Origin: Rhodospirillaceae bacterium
GTDB taxonomy: Bacteria; Pseudomonadota; Alphaproteobacteria; Rhodospirillales; Rhodospirillaceae
DNA length: 48,382 nt
Direction of reading: 5' to 3'
Assembly (NCBI GenBank): GCA_947476925.1
Contig: CANJSF010000025.1
Coordinates: 1-48,382, forward strand
The notes under the pieces were generated by a model. It was not told the origin of the DNA. It saw only the letters and a list, made by a program, of their open reading frames with translations, and ran no database searches. A program made the position numbers and the translations under genes. Below are positions 1 to 8,360 of this stretch, in pieces (the first letter of the stretch is position 1; each line of letters opens with the position of its first letter).

Positions 1-31
1 CTGGTCTTGTCACGGATTGGTTCCGCATCCT
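1..31 (+). repeat. Left terminal inverted repeat of the IS3-family element
   Basis: Bases 1-31 match the reverse complement of 1203-1233 at 30 of 31 positions; the mismatch is G at base 19 against A in the right copy. Transposase binding end of the element. Confidence 0.9.
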
Positions 32-64
32 TGAATGATTTATCATGCATCAAGGAGAGTTATT

Positions 65-340
65 ATGGGACGCATACATACCGAAGAATTTAGACGAGAA
101 GCTGTGCGGATGGCACTGACAAGTGGGCTGAAGCGGCGTCAGGTCGCTTCTGATCTGGGCATTGGCTTTTCGACATTGGCAGAATGGATACAAAAATCCC
201 GCCCTGGGGATTTGCCGCCGGCCGCAGATATTGATCTGGCAAAAGAGAATGAACGACTTCGCAAGGAAAACCGCTTGCTTCTGGAGGAGAGGGAGATCTT
301 AAAAAAAGCAACGAAGTTCTTCGCGGGCCAAAGCAAGTGA
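65..340 (+). CDS. IS3-family OrfA (transposase helix-turn-helix subunit)
   Basis: 91-residue protein starting MGRIHTEEFRREAVRMAL. ATG 65 is chosen because it has a strong ribosome site, AAGGAGAG at 52-59, five bases upstream; an upstream in-frame ATG at 35 has none. Residues about 5-50 form a helix-turn-helix (TSGLKRRQVASDLGIGFSTLAEW), and residues about 60-82 a leucine-zipper-like coiled coil (ENERLRKENRLLLEEREIL), as in IS3-family OrfA proteins. OrfA alone usually binds the element ends and inhibits transposition; joined to OrfB it gives the active transposase. It overlaps orfB by four bases. Confidence 0.92.
   Translation: MGRIHTEEFRREAVRMALTSGLKRRQVASDLGIGFSTLAEWIQKSRPGDLPPAADIDLAKENERLRKENRLLLEEREILKKATKFFAGQSK
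301..308 (+). other. Programmed -1 ribosomal frameshift site (A7G)
   Basis: Seven A followed by G, read in the orfA frame as A AAA AAA G, a classic slippery heptamer of the IS3 family. A slip of one base back joins orfA to the orfB frame without an intervening stop and gives the OrfAB transposase. I did not identify a clear stimulatory hairpin behind it. Confidence 0.75.
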
Positions 341-1194
341 GGTTTGCCTTTGTGGAAGAACACCAAAAGCACATGCCGGTGGATAGGTTGTGTCATATTC
401 TGGGCGTTACGGCGCGTGGGTACCGGTCCTGGCGAAGGCGTCCCATCAGTCGCAGGCAGCGCTACGATATGGTTCTGCTGGCTCACATTCGTGAACAACA
501 TCATCTCAGCCTTGGCAGCTATGGCCGCCCTCGGATGACGCAGGAGTTGAAAGAAATTGGCTTATCGGTTGGTCACCGCAGGGTGGGACGACTGATGAGA
601 GATAACAACATCTGCGTGGTCAGAACCCACAAATACAAGGCCACAACCGACAGCAATCACTCCTTCAATATTGCGCCCAACTTGCTGGACAGAGCCTTCA
701 CTGCCGACCAGCCCAACCAGAAGTGGGCTGGCGACATCAGCTATATCTGGACGGCGGAGGGGTGGCTCTATCTGGCGGTGATGATCGACTTGCACTCGCG
801 GCGTGTCATCGGCTGGGCCGTCAGCAATCGGTTGAAACGTGATCTGGCCTTAGAGGCTTTGGACCGAGCGGTCGCCCTTCGAAACCCACCGCCGGGGTGC
901 ATTCAGCACACGGACAGGGGGAGCCAATATTGCTCGCACGACTATCAAAAGCGATTGCGGGAATTGGGCTTCCAAGTGTCCATGAGTGGTAAAGGCAATT
1001 GCTACGACAATGCCGCCGTCGAGACCTTCTTCAAAACACTGAAAGCTGAGCTCATCTGGCGGCACACCTGGCAAACGCGTAGCCAAGTCACGCAGGCACT
1101 GTTTCAGTACATCAACGGCTTTTACAACACCCGACGAAGACATTCAGCAACAGGAGGCGTATCACCCATGACATTCGAACGAAAAACAGCTTAA
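337..1194 (+). CDS. IS3-family OrfB (DDE integrase-core transposase)
   Basis: 285 residues from GTG 337, but most likely produced mainly as the C-terminal part of an OrfAB fusion through the slippery A7G at 301-308. Residues about 40-95 match the HTH_21 region. The rve/integrase core follows, with the acidic triad visible as D in KWAGDISYIW, D in HTDRGSQY and E in NAAVETFFKTLK. The C-terminal FYNTRRRHSATGGVSPM motif is typical of the family. The reading frame is unbroken. It catalyses strand cleavage and joining at the element ends. GTG 337 overlaps the orfA stop (GTGA), which could allow some independent initiation. Confidence 0.93.
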   Translation: MRFAFVEEHQKHMPVDRLCHILGVTARGYRSWRRRPISRRQRYDMVLLAHIREQHHLSLGSYGRPRMTQELKEIGLSVGHRRVGRLMRDNNICVVRTHKYKATTDSNHSFNIAPNLLDRAFTADQPNQKWAGDISYIWTAEGWLYLAVMIDLHSRRVIGWAVSNRLKRDLALEALDRAVALRNPPPGCIQHTDRGSQYCSHDYQKRLRELGFQVSMSGKGNCYDNAAVETFFKTLKAELIWRHTWQTRSQVTQALFQYINGFYNTRRRHSATGGVSPMTFERKTA

Positions 1195-1202
1195 ATGAGA
1201 AC

Positions 1203-1233
1203 AGGATGCGGAACTAATCCGTGACAAGACCAG
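1203..1233 (-). repeat. Right terminal inverted repeat of the IS3-family element
   Basis: Reads, on the minus strand, the same 31 bases as the left end with one substitution. It lies 8 bases after the orfB stop codon. The sequence from here to the next gene (1234-1399) shows no feature I can name. Confidence 0.9.
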
Positions 1234-1399
1234 CGCTCGGCTGACACGTTCCAACTCCCCCCTCGCATCGAGTGGCCTCGAAGGCCGGCTGCCGGTTCGC
1301 GTCGCAACGCCCATGTGTGGGTCTTACTGCGGCAAACCTTTTCGCCAGCAGCCCACCCTAACATAGGGTCGCGTATTCAACACAGGGGGACTGTGACTT

Positions 1400-2371
1400 T
1401 TAGATGTTATTGTGGGCTGCCGCCTGCACGCGGTTACGGCCGCCCTTTTTGGCGATGTAGAGCTGCCGGTCGGCGGCCTCTACTATCAATTGGGGGTGGG
1501 GCCCGTCGGTGGGGACTATCTGCGCGACGCCTAAGCTGACGGTCACATGGGCTGCCGCCGAAGACTGGGCATGGGGAATATTGAGTGCGGCGACGGCGGC
1601 GCGTGCCGCTTCGGCCGTGGCTTTGGCACCCTCGATGTTGGCTTCGGGCAGCAGCAGCACAAACTCCTCGCCGCCATAGCGCGCAGCCATGTCGGAGGGG
1701 CGCTTGAGGGTGCCGACCAGCGCCTGGGCCACGGCCTTCAGGCACGCATCGCCTTCGCCGTGGCCGTAGGTGTCGTTGAACTGTTTGAAGTGGTCAACAT
1801 CGATGAGCACTACCGACAAGGGCTTGTCGGCGCGCGCCAGCCGCCGCCATTCGCGGGCCAGTGCGGAATCGAAGCTGCGGCGGTTGGGGATACCCGTGAG
1901 GCCATCAATCGTGGCCAGCTTTGTGAGCACGTCGCGTTGGTTTTTCAGCGACACATAGTTTTTCACGCGGGCCTTGAGAATCTCGAAGTTCACCGGCTTG
2001 GTGACATAATCGACCGCGCCCGCTTCCAGCCCCGCTACATGATCGTTGAGCCCAGAGCGCGCCGTGATGATCACCACCGGAATATCGGCCAGGTCTTTGT
2101 CTTTTTTCAGGTGGCGGCAAATCGCCACGCCGTCCATGTCGGGCAGGCCCGCATCCAGCAACACCATGTCGGCGCTGGGGGCCAACTCAAAGGCTTCGGC
2201 CCCCGTGGCCGCCGTCAGCAGGTCGTAGTCGGTGCCAAGGGCTGCGACATACAGGTCGCGCTGAATGGCATCATCCTCGACAATCAAAACGCGGTACCGG
2301 GACAACGGGGGCAAGCTCCAATGGGGCGTGCCTGGAATAAAGTATCGGGAATGAGCGAGCAAGATATTCAC
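1400..2371 (-). CDS. PleD-like response regulator with GGDEF diguanylate cyclase domain
   Basis: 323 residues. A receiver domain covers about residues 26-145 with acidic pocket VEDD, phosphoacceptor D73 (MVLLDAGLPDMDG) and conserved K125. A GGDEF domain follows from about 150 to 315, with signature GGEEF at 233-237 and a canonical inhibitory I-site RPSD at 224-227, five residues ahead. It should therefore be an active, product-inhibited c-di-GMP synthase controlled by phosphorylation. The start is uncertain: GTG 2371 has only GAGG directly ahead, and a TTG about 22 codons later has GGAG ten bases upstream and still keeps the whole receiver domain. No histidine kinase is adjacent. It is divergent from the MFS gene, 52 bases away. 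Confidence 0.9.
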   Translation of the reverse strand: MNILLAHSRYFIPGTPHWSLPPLSRYRVLIVEDDAIQRDLYVAALGTDYDLLTAATGAEAFELAPSADMVLLDAGLPDMDGVAICRHLKKDKDLADIPVVIITARSGLNDHVAGLEAGAVDYVTKPVNFEILKARVKNYVSLKNQRDVLTKLATIDGLTGIPNRRSFDSALAREWRRLARADKPLSVVLIDVDHFKQFNDTYGHGEGDACLKAVAQALVGTLKRPSDMAARYGGEEFVLLLPEANIEGAKATAEAARAAVAALNIPHAQSSAAAHVTVSLGVAQIVPTDGPHPQLIVEAADRQLYIAKKGGRNRVQAAAHNNI

Positions 2372-2423
2372 CCTCGACCCAAGCCCTCAGCCCCCTTAGA
2401 ACCGGCCCAGAAAGTTCATGTGA

Positions 2424-3644
2424 ATGTCCGCCGATTCAGCCCTCCCGTCCGAAGATCGTTTTACGCGGCCCATTGCCGCGATCTTGTTCTTTTCCATTGC
2501 CACGATGGTGGTGGGGCAGTCGTGCTTGTTTACCATTTTGCCGCCCATCGGACGCCAGATCGGCCTGAACGACATGCAAATCGGCATGATCATGTCGGTG
2601 CATGGGCTGTTCATGTTGTTTGCAGGGCCGTGGTGGGGGGCCCTGAGTGAAACGGTCGGGCGCAGACGCGTGATTTTGATCGGCGCGTCTTTGTACACCA
2701 TCTCGACGTTGTTCTTTGGCCTGGTGATTGAGGCCGCATTAGGTGCGGCCATTACCGGCATCTCAGCCTTGTGGCTGCTGCTGATCAGCCGCTCGATTTT
2801 TGCGGTGGGCGCCGGTGCCGTGACGCCCGCATCCATGGCGCTGGCGGCTGATTTATCGAGCCGCGAAAATCGGCTGCGGGCGATGTCGTTACTGGCCTCG
2901 GCGGTTTCAACGGGTGCCATTTTGGGCCCGGCCACCTCGGCGTTGCTGGCGAGCTTGGGGCTGGCCGCGCCATTCTACTTTATTGCCGGCTGTGGGTTGG
3001 TGTCGTGGGTGGCCTCGCGCGCGATGCTGCCGGCCATTCGCACCACGGTCCATTCGTCGGCTCCCAGCTTTCGCAATTTATTGCGCGGGCGCGTGCTGCA
3101 AATTGCCGCGGCCTCGTGGTTTTTCATGTGCGGCACGTACGGCATTTTTGCGATCTTCGGTTTTCATGTGCAAGACCGCTTTGCGTTGCAGGCGGTCGAG
3201 GCGGCGCGCTTTATGGGCTTTGGTCTGATGGGCGCTGCGGCCATGAGCGTTTTGATGCAAACATTTGTCATTCGCCGCCTGAAGATGAGTACCAAAGCCA
3301 TGGCGGCGATTGGCGTGCCCGTCACAATTCTTTCATTTGTGTGTGTGTGGATTGCGACCAGCGAATGGAGTTTTGTCGCCGCCCTGATGTTGAATGGCTT
3401 TGGCCAAAGTTTCGTTAATCCCGCCATCACAACGGCACTCAGTTTATCGGTCGGTGCGTCGGGGCAGGGGCGTTTGGCGGGGCTGTCGACGTCGACACAG
3501 GCGTTGGCGTTCTTGCTGGGGCCTATTTCAGGCGCGGCGCTTTACAGCGTGGGGCCTAGTGTTCCGTTCGTTGTGGGCTGTAGCATGACCATAGTCGCGC
3601 TAGGGTTGATGCTGACCGTGCGTCGACAAACCCAGGCAGAATAA
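2424..3644 (+). CDS. Major facilitator superfamily transporter, probable drug/metabolite exporter
   Basis: 406 residues with about 12 hydrophobic segments, the size of DHA1-type exporters. The MFS loop 2-3 signature is present as GALSETVGRRRV near residues 74-85, after two N-terminal helices starting at about 17. The loop 4/5 region carries GAVTPASMALAADLSSRENRLRAMS and GPATSALLAS, as in tetracycline/bicyclomycin-type exporters. It would sit in the inner membrane and use the proton gradient; the substrate cannot be told. The start at ATG 2424 lacks a strong ribosome site. The gene stands alone, divergent from the REC-GGDEF gene. Confidence 0.87.
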   Translation: MSADSALPSEDRFTRPIAAILFFSIATMVVGQSCLFTILPPIGRQIGLNDMQIGMIMSVHGLFMLFAGPWWGALSETVGRRRVILIGASLYTISTLFFGLVIEAALGAAITGISALWLLLISRSIFAVGAGAVTPASMALAADLSSRENRLRAMSLLASAVSTGAILGPATSALLASLGLAAPFYFIAGCGLVSWVASRAMLPAIRTTVHSSAPSFRNLLRGRVLQIAAASWFFMCGTYGIFAIFGFHVQDRFALQAVEAARFMGFGLMGAAAMSVLMQTFVIRRLKMSTKAMAAIGVPVTILSFVCVWIATSEWSFVAALMLNGFGQSFVNPAITTALSLSVGASGQGRLAGLSTSTQALAFLLGPISGAALYSVGPSVPFVVGCSMTIVALGLMLTVRRQTQAE

Positions 3645-3661
3645 GGCCGGGACGCTAATAA

Positions 3662-3695
3662 CCCCACATCATGTTGGGGATCAGTACATTTTTTT
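3662..3695 (+). terminator. Possible weak terminator after the MFS gene
   Basis: CCCCA at 3662 pairs with TGGGG ending at 3679 around a small loop, and a run of seven T begins nine bases later (3689-3695). The gap between stem and T-run makes it a poor intrinsic terminator. The rest of 3645-3795 holds nothing else I recognise. Confidence 0.3.
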
Positions 3696-3795
3696 CTGCA
3701 AAAGAAATCCAACCGCAAAGTGCCGCCGTAGATAGTACGCATTTCAACACAAACGGTCACGCGGCAGTCGCGGGATCGAAAATAGGAGAAGAACT

Positions 3796-4017
3796 ATGAA
3801 GCGTATTTTTGCAGTTGCCGCTATCGTCGCCGCGTTCGGTTCATCGGTTGTGATGGCCGCTGAAACCAATGCAACCCCCGTTGCAGTCGAAAAGCAAATC
3901 CGCGACTTGAAGAAGTTGGTGGGTTCGGGCGAAATCTCATCCAGAGAATACAACAAGCGCGTTGCCGAATTGCGCGATGGCGCCGCTCAGCAAACAGCTG
4001 AATCGACCAAGAAATAA
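3796..4017 (+). CDS. Small periplasmic protein with SHOCT-like segment
   Basis: 73 residues. Residues 1-21 form a Sec signal peptide (MKRIFAVAAIVAAFGSSVVMAA), probably cleaved after VMA. The mature part contains IRDLKKLVGSGEISSREYNKRVAELRDG, which has the pattern of short SHOCT-like helical segments (a pair of helices with a central Gly-x-Ile turn). AGGAGAAG lies just ahead of ATG 3796. The gene is monocistronic and ends at a strong hairpin terminator. I do not know its function. Confidence 0.75.
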   Translation: MKRIFAVAAIVAAFGSSVVMAAETNATPVAVEKQIRDLKKLVGSGEISSREYNKRVAELRDGAAQQTAESTKK

Positions 4018-4044
4018 CTTCGCAACGCTCTCAGCTGCGAGTGC

Positions 4045-4079
4045 AAAACGGGGTGACTTAAAGTCACCCCGTTTTTTTA
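4045..4079. terminator. Strong bidirectional intrinsic terminator
   Basis: ACGGGGTGACTT at 4048-4059 is perfectly complementary to 4061-4072, giving a GC-rich stem of nine to ten effective pairs, followed by seven T. The other side carries AAAA, so it works for the minus-strand transcript too. It sits between two convergent genes, the small periplasmic protein and the MHS transporter. Confidence 0.88.
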
Positions 4080-4099
4080 TGCGCTGATTGTATTTGCAC

Positions 4100-5713
4100 T
4101 TAGTCGTGCAAATCGCGGTCTTTGGTTTCTGGCAGGAACAGCATGCCAATGATGAAGGTTCCGGCGATGATGATCACCGGGTACCACAAACCGTAATAAA
4201 TATCCCCGCTCATGGCCACCAGCGCGAAGCTGACGGACGGCAAGAAGCCGCCAAACCACCCATTGCCAATGTGGTAGGGTAGCGACATCGACGTATAGCG
4301 GATGCGCGCCGGGAACAGCTCCACCAGCATTGCGGCGATCGGCCCATAAATCATAGCGATGTAAACCATCAGCAACGTCAGCAGCGCCAAGACCATGGGC
4401 GTGTTGACCTTGGCCGGGTCAGCTTTGTCTGGGTACCCGGCAGCCGCGATGGTCGCGCTGAGTTGTGCGGCGTCGTAGCCCACCAGTTCAACATCGCCGA
4501 TGCGAATGATGGTGGTGGCCCCACTGGGCGCCACTTCGTTGGTATAGGGCACCGAGGCGCGGGTCAGCGCACCGCGGGCTTTGTCGCAATCGCTGGTAAA
4601 GGCCGCCGTGCCGATGGGATTGAACTGGAACGCGCAATTGGCGGGGTCGGCAATCACCACCGCTTGCGACCGGGCTTGGGCTGCGGCCAAATCAGGATTT
4701 CCATACAGCGTCAGCGCCTGAAAAATCGGGAACAGGGTTAGACCGCAAAGCGCTAGGCCCGACATAATCAATTTTTTGCGGCCGACTTTGTCTGACATCG
4801 TGCCAAACACGACATACAGCGGCATGCCAATCATCAACGCCACAGCTTGCAGAGCGTTGGCGGTAATGGGGTCCATCTTCAAGGTTTGGGTGAGGAAGAA
4901 CAGCGCATAGAACTGCCCGCCGTACCAGGCCACACCTTGACCCGCCACTGCGCCCAACAGCGCAATGAGAACGAACTTTGCATTCCCCCAGCGTGCGAAA
5001 GATTCGGTGAGGGGGGCTTTAGATTGCGTGCCCTCAGACTTGATGCGTTGAAACGTCGGCGATTCATCAAGCTTCAAGCGGATCCAGGTCGAGATCCCCA
5101 GCAGAACGATGGACAGCAAAAACGGTATACGCCAGCCCCAGTCATCGAAAGCGGGGCCCGTCAGTTCGCGTGTCAGCAAGATAACTGCCAACGAGAGCAG
5201 CAATCCGGTTGAAGCTGTGGTTTGAATCCAGCTTGTAAACGCCCCGCGCTTTCCAGGCGGGGCGTGCTCGGCCACGTAAATGGCTGCACCGCCGTATTCG
5301 CCGCCGATGGCCAGGCCTTGCAGCAGGCGCAACGCGATGAGGATGATGGGCGCTGCGACGCCAATGGTTTCGTAGTTGGGCAGCAAGCCCACCGCAAAAG
5401 TAGCTCCGCCCATAATCACGATGGTGATCAGGAAGGTTTTCTTGCGCCCGGCCATGTCGCCCAGGCGACCAAACACAAGCGCGCCAAAGGGGCGAACGGC
5501 AAAGCCAGCGGCAAAGGCTAAAAGCGCGAATACAAAAGCTGCTGTTTCATTGACGCCCGAAAAGAACTGTTTGGAAATAACGGCTGCCAACGAGCCATAA
5601 AGGTAAAAATCGTACCACTCGAAGATGGTGCCCAGCGAGGACGCCAAAATGACCCGACGTTCTTTGGCATCAAGTCCGTGGCCGCCACCGGCCGTGTTTG
5701 ATTGAGCAGTCAT
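4100..5713 (-). CDS. MHS-family MFS symporter (metabolite:H+ symporter type)
   Basis: 537 residues from ATG 5713, preceded by GGGGG four bases upstream; the open frame extends further but without a leader-like sequence. The N-terminus GTIFEWYDFYLYGSLA and the motif GRLGDMAGRKKTF are typical of the ShiA/KgtP/ProP metabolite:H+ symporters, and a second loop motif, GTMSDKVGRKKL, is seen in the C-terminal half. The family is usually about 430-450 residues long. Here an insert of roughly 100 polar residues, with two cysteines, lies between two late membrane helices and is probably extracytoplasmic. The substrate is unknown; organic acids or osmolytes are typical of the family. Transcribed alone. 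Confidence 0.88.
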   Translation of the reverse strand: MTAQSNTAGGGHGLDAKERRVILASSLGTIFEWYDFYLYGSLAAVISKQFFSGVNETAAFVFALLAFAAGFAVRPFGALVFGRLGDMAGRKKTFLITIVIMGGATFAVGLLPNYETIGVAAPIILIALRLLQGLAIGGEYGGAAIYVAEHAPPGKRGAFTSWIQTTASTGLLLSLAVILLTRELTGPAFDDWGWRIPFLLSIVLLGISTWIRLKLDESPTFQRIKSEGTQSKAPLTESFARWGNAKFVLIALLGAVAGQGVAWYGGQFYALFFLTQTLKMDPITANALQAVALMIGMPLYVVFGTMSDKVGRKKLIMSGLALCGLTLFPIFQALTLYGNPDLAAAQARSQAVVIADPANCAFQFNPIGTAAFTSDCDKARGALTRASVPYTNEVAPSGATTIIRIGDVELVGYDAAQLSATIAAAGYPDKADPAKVNTPMVLALLTLLMVYIAMIYGPIAAMLVELFPARIRYTSMSLPYHIGNGWFGGFLPSVSFALVAMSGDIYYGLWYPVIIIAGTFIIGMLFLPETKDRDLHD

Positions 5714-5767
5714 CTGTTCCCCCCGACGTCCCCCGCCGTTAAGGCTTAGTATTGTCTCACCATGCCA

Positions 5768-5804
5768 CAAAAGCAATCGGGCCCGAGGTTGCCCCCGGGC
5801 CCGA
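5768..5804 (-). terminator. Intrinsic terminator of the TonB-dependent receptor gene
   Basis: On the minus strand TCGGGCCCG (5804-5796) pairs with CGGGCCCGA (5785-5777). The hairpin is followed by TTGCTTTTG. It lies 27 bases after the receptor stop codon. Confidence 0.75.
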
Positions 5805-5830
5805 CCGATCAACCAACAAAGCGGTCGAAA

Positions 5831-8098
5831 TTACATCTTGTACTTCACGGTGAACGCGAATTCGCGGGGCGGCAGGTAGTTAAAGCCGCCCAAGAAACCA
5901 CGCGAGCCGGTGGAGAGGGTCTTGTTGTTCTCGAGATTCTTCACCGAGAATTTCATTTCCCACGTGTCATCTAAGCCCAAGCCGACAAACGCGCCGATGC
6001 GGCTATAGGCATCGAGGATCAGTTCCTGCGTTGCAGAGCTGATGTAATCATCGCTGCGGAACCAATCGGCACCCAGCAACAATTCACCGCTGCGGCTGCC
6101 CAGCATGATGTCGTGACGATAGTCAAAGCCCAAGGTGATGGTGTAGTCGGGCAGTGATGGCGGCTTGGCGTTTGCGACGCCATAGTTTGCAAACGCGTTC
6201 GTCGGCGCGCTACCGGCACGCAAGTTGCGGAACTTACCGCTGAGCAAGGCCGAGTTGGCATAGATGGTCAGGCCATCGGTCGGCACGGCTGAGGTTTCAA
6301 GCTCAAGCCCTTTGATGGTCGCCGCGCCTGCGTTTTGCACTGGGAACGAGGCAGGGCCGCCGTTCACGCCCGGAACTTGGGCGTTCAACGTCAGATCCGA
6401 GATGCGGTTGTAGAAGTAGTTAGCGTTAATCCGCACGCGGTTGTCGAGCAGGTCGGTCTTCACGCCGCCTTCGTACGTCCAGTTGCTTTCTGGGCCGTAG
6501 GGGCTGCGAGCGTCATTGAGGTTGCCGATGGCGATGCCGCTGTAGCCGCCAGATTTAAAGCCACGACCAACCGACGTGTACAGCAACATGCTGTCGATGG
6601 CGCCGCCGGCCGGTAGTTTGTAATCAAGGCCGAATTTCGGCAACCACTTGTCGTACTTGTTTTTGAGCGACACTGGAGCCTGCGGGGCGATCGTGTTGAG
6701 GACCGCGCTGACGTATTGGAACTGAATACCAAATTTTTTCGTGTCTTTGACGTAGCGTAAACCAGCTGTCGCCTTCAGTTCGTCAGTGATAGCGAAATCG
6801 TTATGCGTGAAGAACGAATACGACTGAGTGAAAGCTTGAAGTTGGGTGGTTGAGAAAGGCACAGGAATGGCCCAACCAAATCGTTGATCACCGCTTTCTT
6901 GCAGGAAGAAACCGCCGACCAAATAATTCAGTTTGCCGCCAACTGCTTCGCCTTGAACTTTCAATTCTTGCGTCAATTGATCGGCATTGAGCTTGGTTGC
7001 GCCCACGACGCCGCCAAGGCTGCCGCCATTCGCCGCCGGCACCACAACGCCAACGCCACCGGTTCCGGTAAAGTCGGTCGAGAAGAAGTCGCGCGTGTTG
7101 ACGAAAGCTGTGATGGACTGAAGCGTGGCATCGCCGAAGTCGTACGACATATTCAGCGACGAGATCCATTGTTTGGTGTTGCCATGCGGATCGTTGGTGA
7201 TTGGTGCCGGGCCTTTGGTCGAGACCGGGCGGCTGACGAAATATGGGTCGCCGTAGAGCGGAACGACTTGGCCTGAACGATATTGCTTGTTGCTGGCAAC
7301 GCCTGGCGTCGTGCCGGGGGTCAGTTGCAAGCCGTCGTTTGTACTGCGGCTGTATGAAGCAGAGATGGTCGCGTCAAATGCGTCAGAGCCCGTGTAACGT
7401 AACTTGCCGCGCGTGGCGATATTGTCTTCATCGCCGACACGGCCGTTGTTGACGATGTTCTTCCAGTAACCGCTTTTGCCGTTGGTTTGGGCCGAGAACG
7501 ACCCGGCAACCGTGTCGGACACGGAACCGCCGGCGCTGAAACTCGCTTTGTATCGTTTGAAGCTGCCGTATTCGGCTTCAGCATTCAGCCACTTATCTTC
7601 TTGGCTGGGGGTGCGGGTGATGAACTTGATCGCGCCAGCCAGTGTGTTGCGGCCATAGAGCGTGCCTTGCGGACCGCGCAGGGCTTCAATGCGCTCGATA
7701 TCAGCCAGCGTAACGTTGTTGCCGTTCAAGCGGCCCAAGTAGACGTCGTCGACATATAAGCCGAACGGTGATTCTGCGACGATCAGCGAGGCGTCTTGCT
7801 GGGTCGAGCCGCGCAGCGCCGGCGACAGGTTGGTCGGCGAGGTGATGTTGTTGCGCATCTTGAGGCTGGGGACGTAGCGCTCAAGATCTTTAGCTTCCAC
7901 GACTTGGCGCTTGGACAACATTTCGGCTGTGAAGGCGCTTACGGGGATGGGAACATTCTGAATTTGTTCTTCGCGGCGCTGGGCCGTGACGACGATCTCT
8001 TCCAAGCTGCTTGATTGCGCTTGGGCCTGTTGTTGGGCCATGGCGGCGGTCGAGAACGCGACGGCAGCAATGGTCGTACCCAGCAATAGCTTCTTCAT
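5831..8098 (-). CDS. TonB-dependent outer-membrane receptor
   Basis: 755 residues. The start is set at ATG 8098 because it opens a clear Sec signal peptide (MKKLLLGTTIAAVAFSTAAMAQ). The open frame runs 124 codons further upstream but looks non-coding. After the signal come a TonB-box/plug start (SLEEIVVTAQRREEQIQNVP) and a plug domain with LRGPQGTLYGRNTLAGAIKFITR near residues 125-150. A 22-strand-type beta barrel follows, ending in FAFTVKYKM; the terminal alternating pattern is typical of outer-membrane proteins, although the last residue is Met rather than Phe. It imports a siderophore, vitamin or carbohydrate using TonB energy. It lies downstream of the tonB-exbBD block on the same strand, 262 bases after the TPR gene, so the two may work together. 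Confidence 0.93.
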   Translation of the reverse strand: MKKLLLGTTIAAVAFSTAAMAQQQAQAQSSSLEEIVVTAQRREEQIQNVPIPVSAFTAEMLSKRQVVEAKDLERYVPSLKMRNNITSPTNLSPALRGSTQQDASLIVAESPFGLYVDDVYLGRLNGNNVTLADIERIEALRGPQGTLYGRNTLAGAIKFITRTPSQEDKWLNAEAEYGSFKRYKASFSAGGSVSDTVAGSFSAQTNGKSGYWKNIVNNGRVGDEDNIATRGKLRYTGSDAFDATISASYSRSTNDGLQLTPGTTPGVASNKQYRSGQVVPLYGDPYFVSRPVSTKGPAPITNDPHGNTKQWISSLNMSYDFGDATLQSITAFVNTRDFFSTDFTGTGGVGVVVPAANGGSLGGVVGATKLNADQLTQELKVQGEAVGGKLNYLVGGFFLQESGDQRFGWAIPVPFSTTQLQAFTQSYSFFTHNDFAITDELKATAGLRYVKDTKKFGIQFQYVSAVLNTIAPQAPVSLKNKYDKWLPKFGLDYKLPAGGAIDSMLLYTSVGRGFKSGGYSGIAIGNLNDARSPYGPESNWTYEGGVKTDLLDNRVRINANYFYNRISDLTLNAQVPGVNGGPASFPVQNAGAATIKGLELETSAVPTDGLTIYANSALLSGKFRNLRAGSAPTNAFANYGVANAKPPSLPDYTITLGFDYRHDIMLGSRSGELLLGADWFRSDDYISSATQELILDAYSRIGAFVGLGLDDTWEMKFSVKNLENNKTLSTGSRGFLGGFNYLPPREFAFTVKYKM

Positions 8099-8304
8099 GG
8101 AAAATCCCCTTTTTATGTTGTCATTCTCACCGCGGCTGACAGCACCACGCAGGGTGTGAAGGCCAAGCCAGCGATTAGCGGCATAAGCTACAGTCAGGCC
8201 TGTCATTTTGCTAGGCGCGAGCGGCTCGAAACCGCAAAAACGCCTGTAGGTGTGGCGAACGAGCAACACCCAGTAAGCCAAGCTATTGTATGGCCAAAAG
8301 CAGT

Positions 8305-8334
8305 TCGGCCCCATCCTTGTGGGGACGGGGCCGA
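8305..8334 (-). terminator. Hairpin after the TPR gene, possible terminator
   Basis: TCGGCCCC at 8305-8312 and GGGGCCGA at 8327-8334 form a perfect 8-bp stem with further inner pairing. On the minus strand it lies 27 bases after the TPR stop, but only AACTGCTTTT follows, so it may attenuate rather than stop transcription into the receptor gene. The remainder of 8099-8360 shows no other clear feature. Confidence 0.5.
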
Positions 8335-8360
8335 TAAATGCAACAGCGTTGACTGGAGGC

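Larger units (their letters stand above)
1..1233 (+). mobile_element. IS3-family insertion sequence, complete
   Basis: A complete element of about 1.23 kb. It has 31-bp terminal inverted repeats with one mismatch, an OrfA with a helix-turn-helix and coiled-coil leucine zipper, and an OrfB with the DDE integrase core. OrfB is in the -1 frame relative to OrfA, as is standard for the IS3 family. The repeats read CTGGTCTTG... inward; IS3 elements normally end in TG...CA, so the true tips may be bases 2 and 1232. Both frames are intact, so the copy looks potentially active. The left flank is outside the window, so no target-site duplication can be checked. That the window starts on the repeat suggests an assembly break at a repeated element. 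Confidence 0.93.

Noticed and set aside
1234-1399. Possible small RNA between the IS element and the diguanylate cyclase gene
   Set aside because: A short CCCA/TGGG hairpin is seen, but no promoter, terminator or family match; not enough to call.
1547-2650. 367-codon open frame on the plus strand
   Set aside because: It is antisense to the REC-GGDEF gene, whose protein has all expected motifs; the plus-strand product is Gly/His/Arg-rich and resembles nothing. A GC-driven shadow.
3662-3695. Strong terminator behind the MFS gene
   Set aside because: The stem is only five solid pairs and the T-run is nine bases away, so it is listed only as weak.
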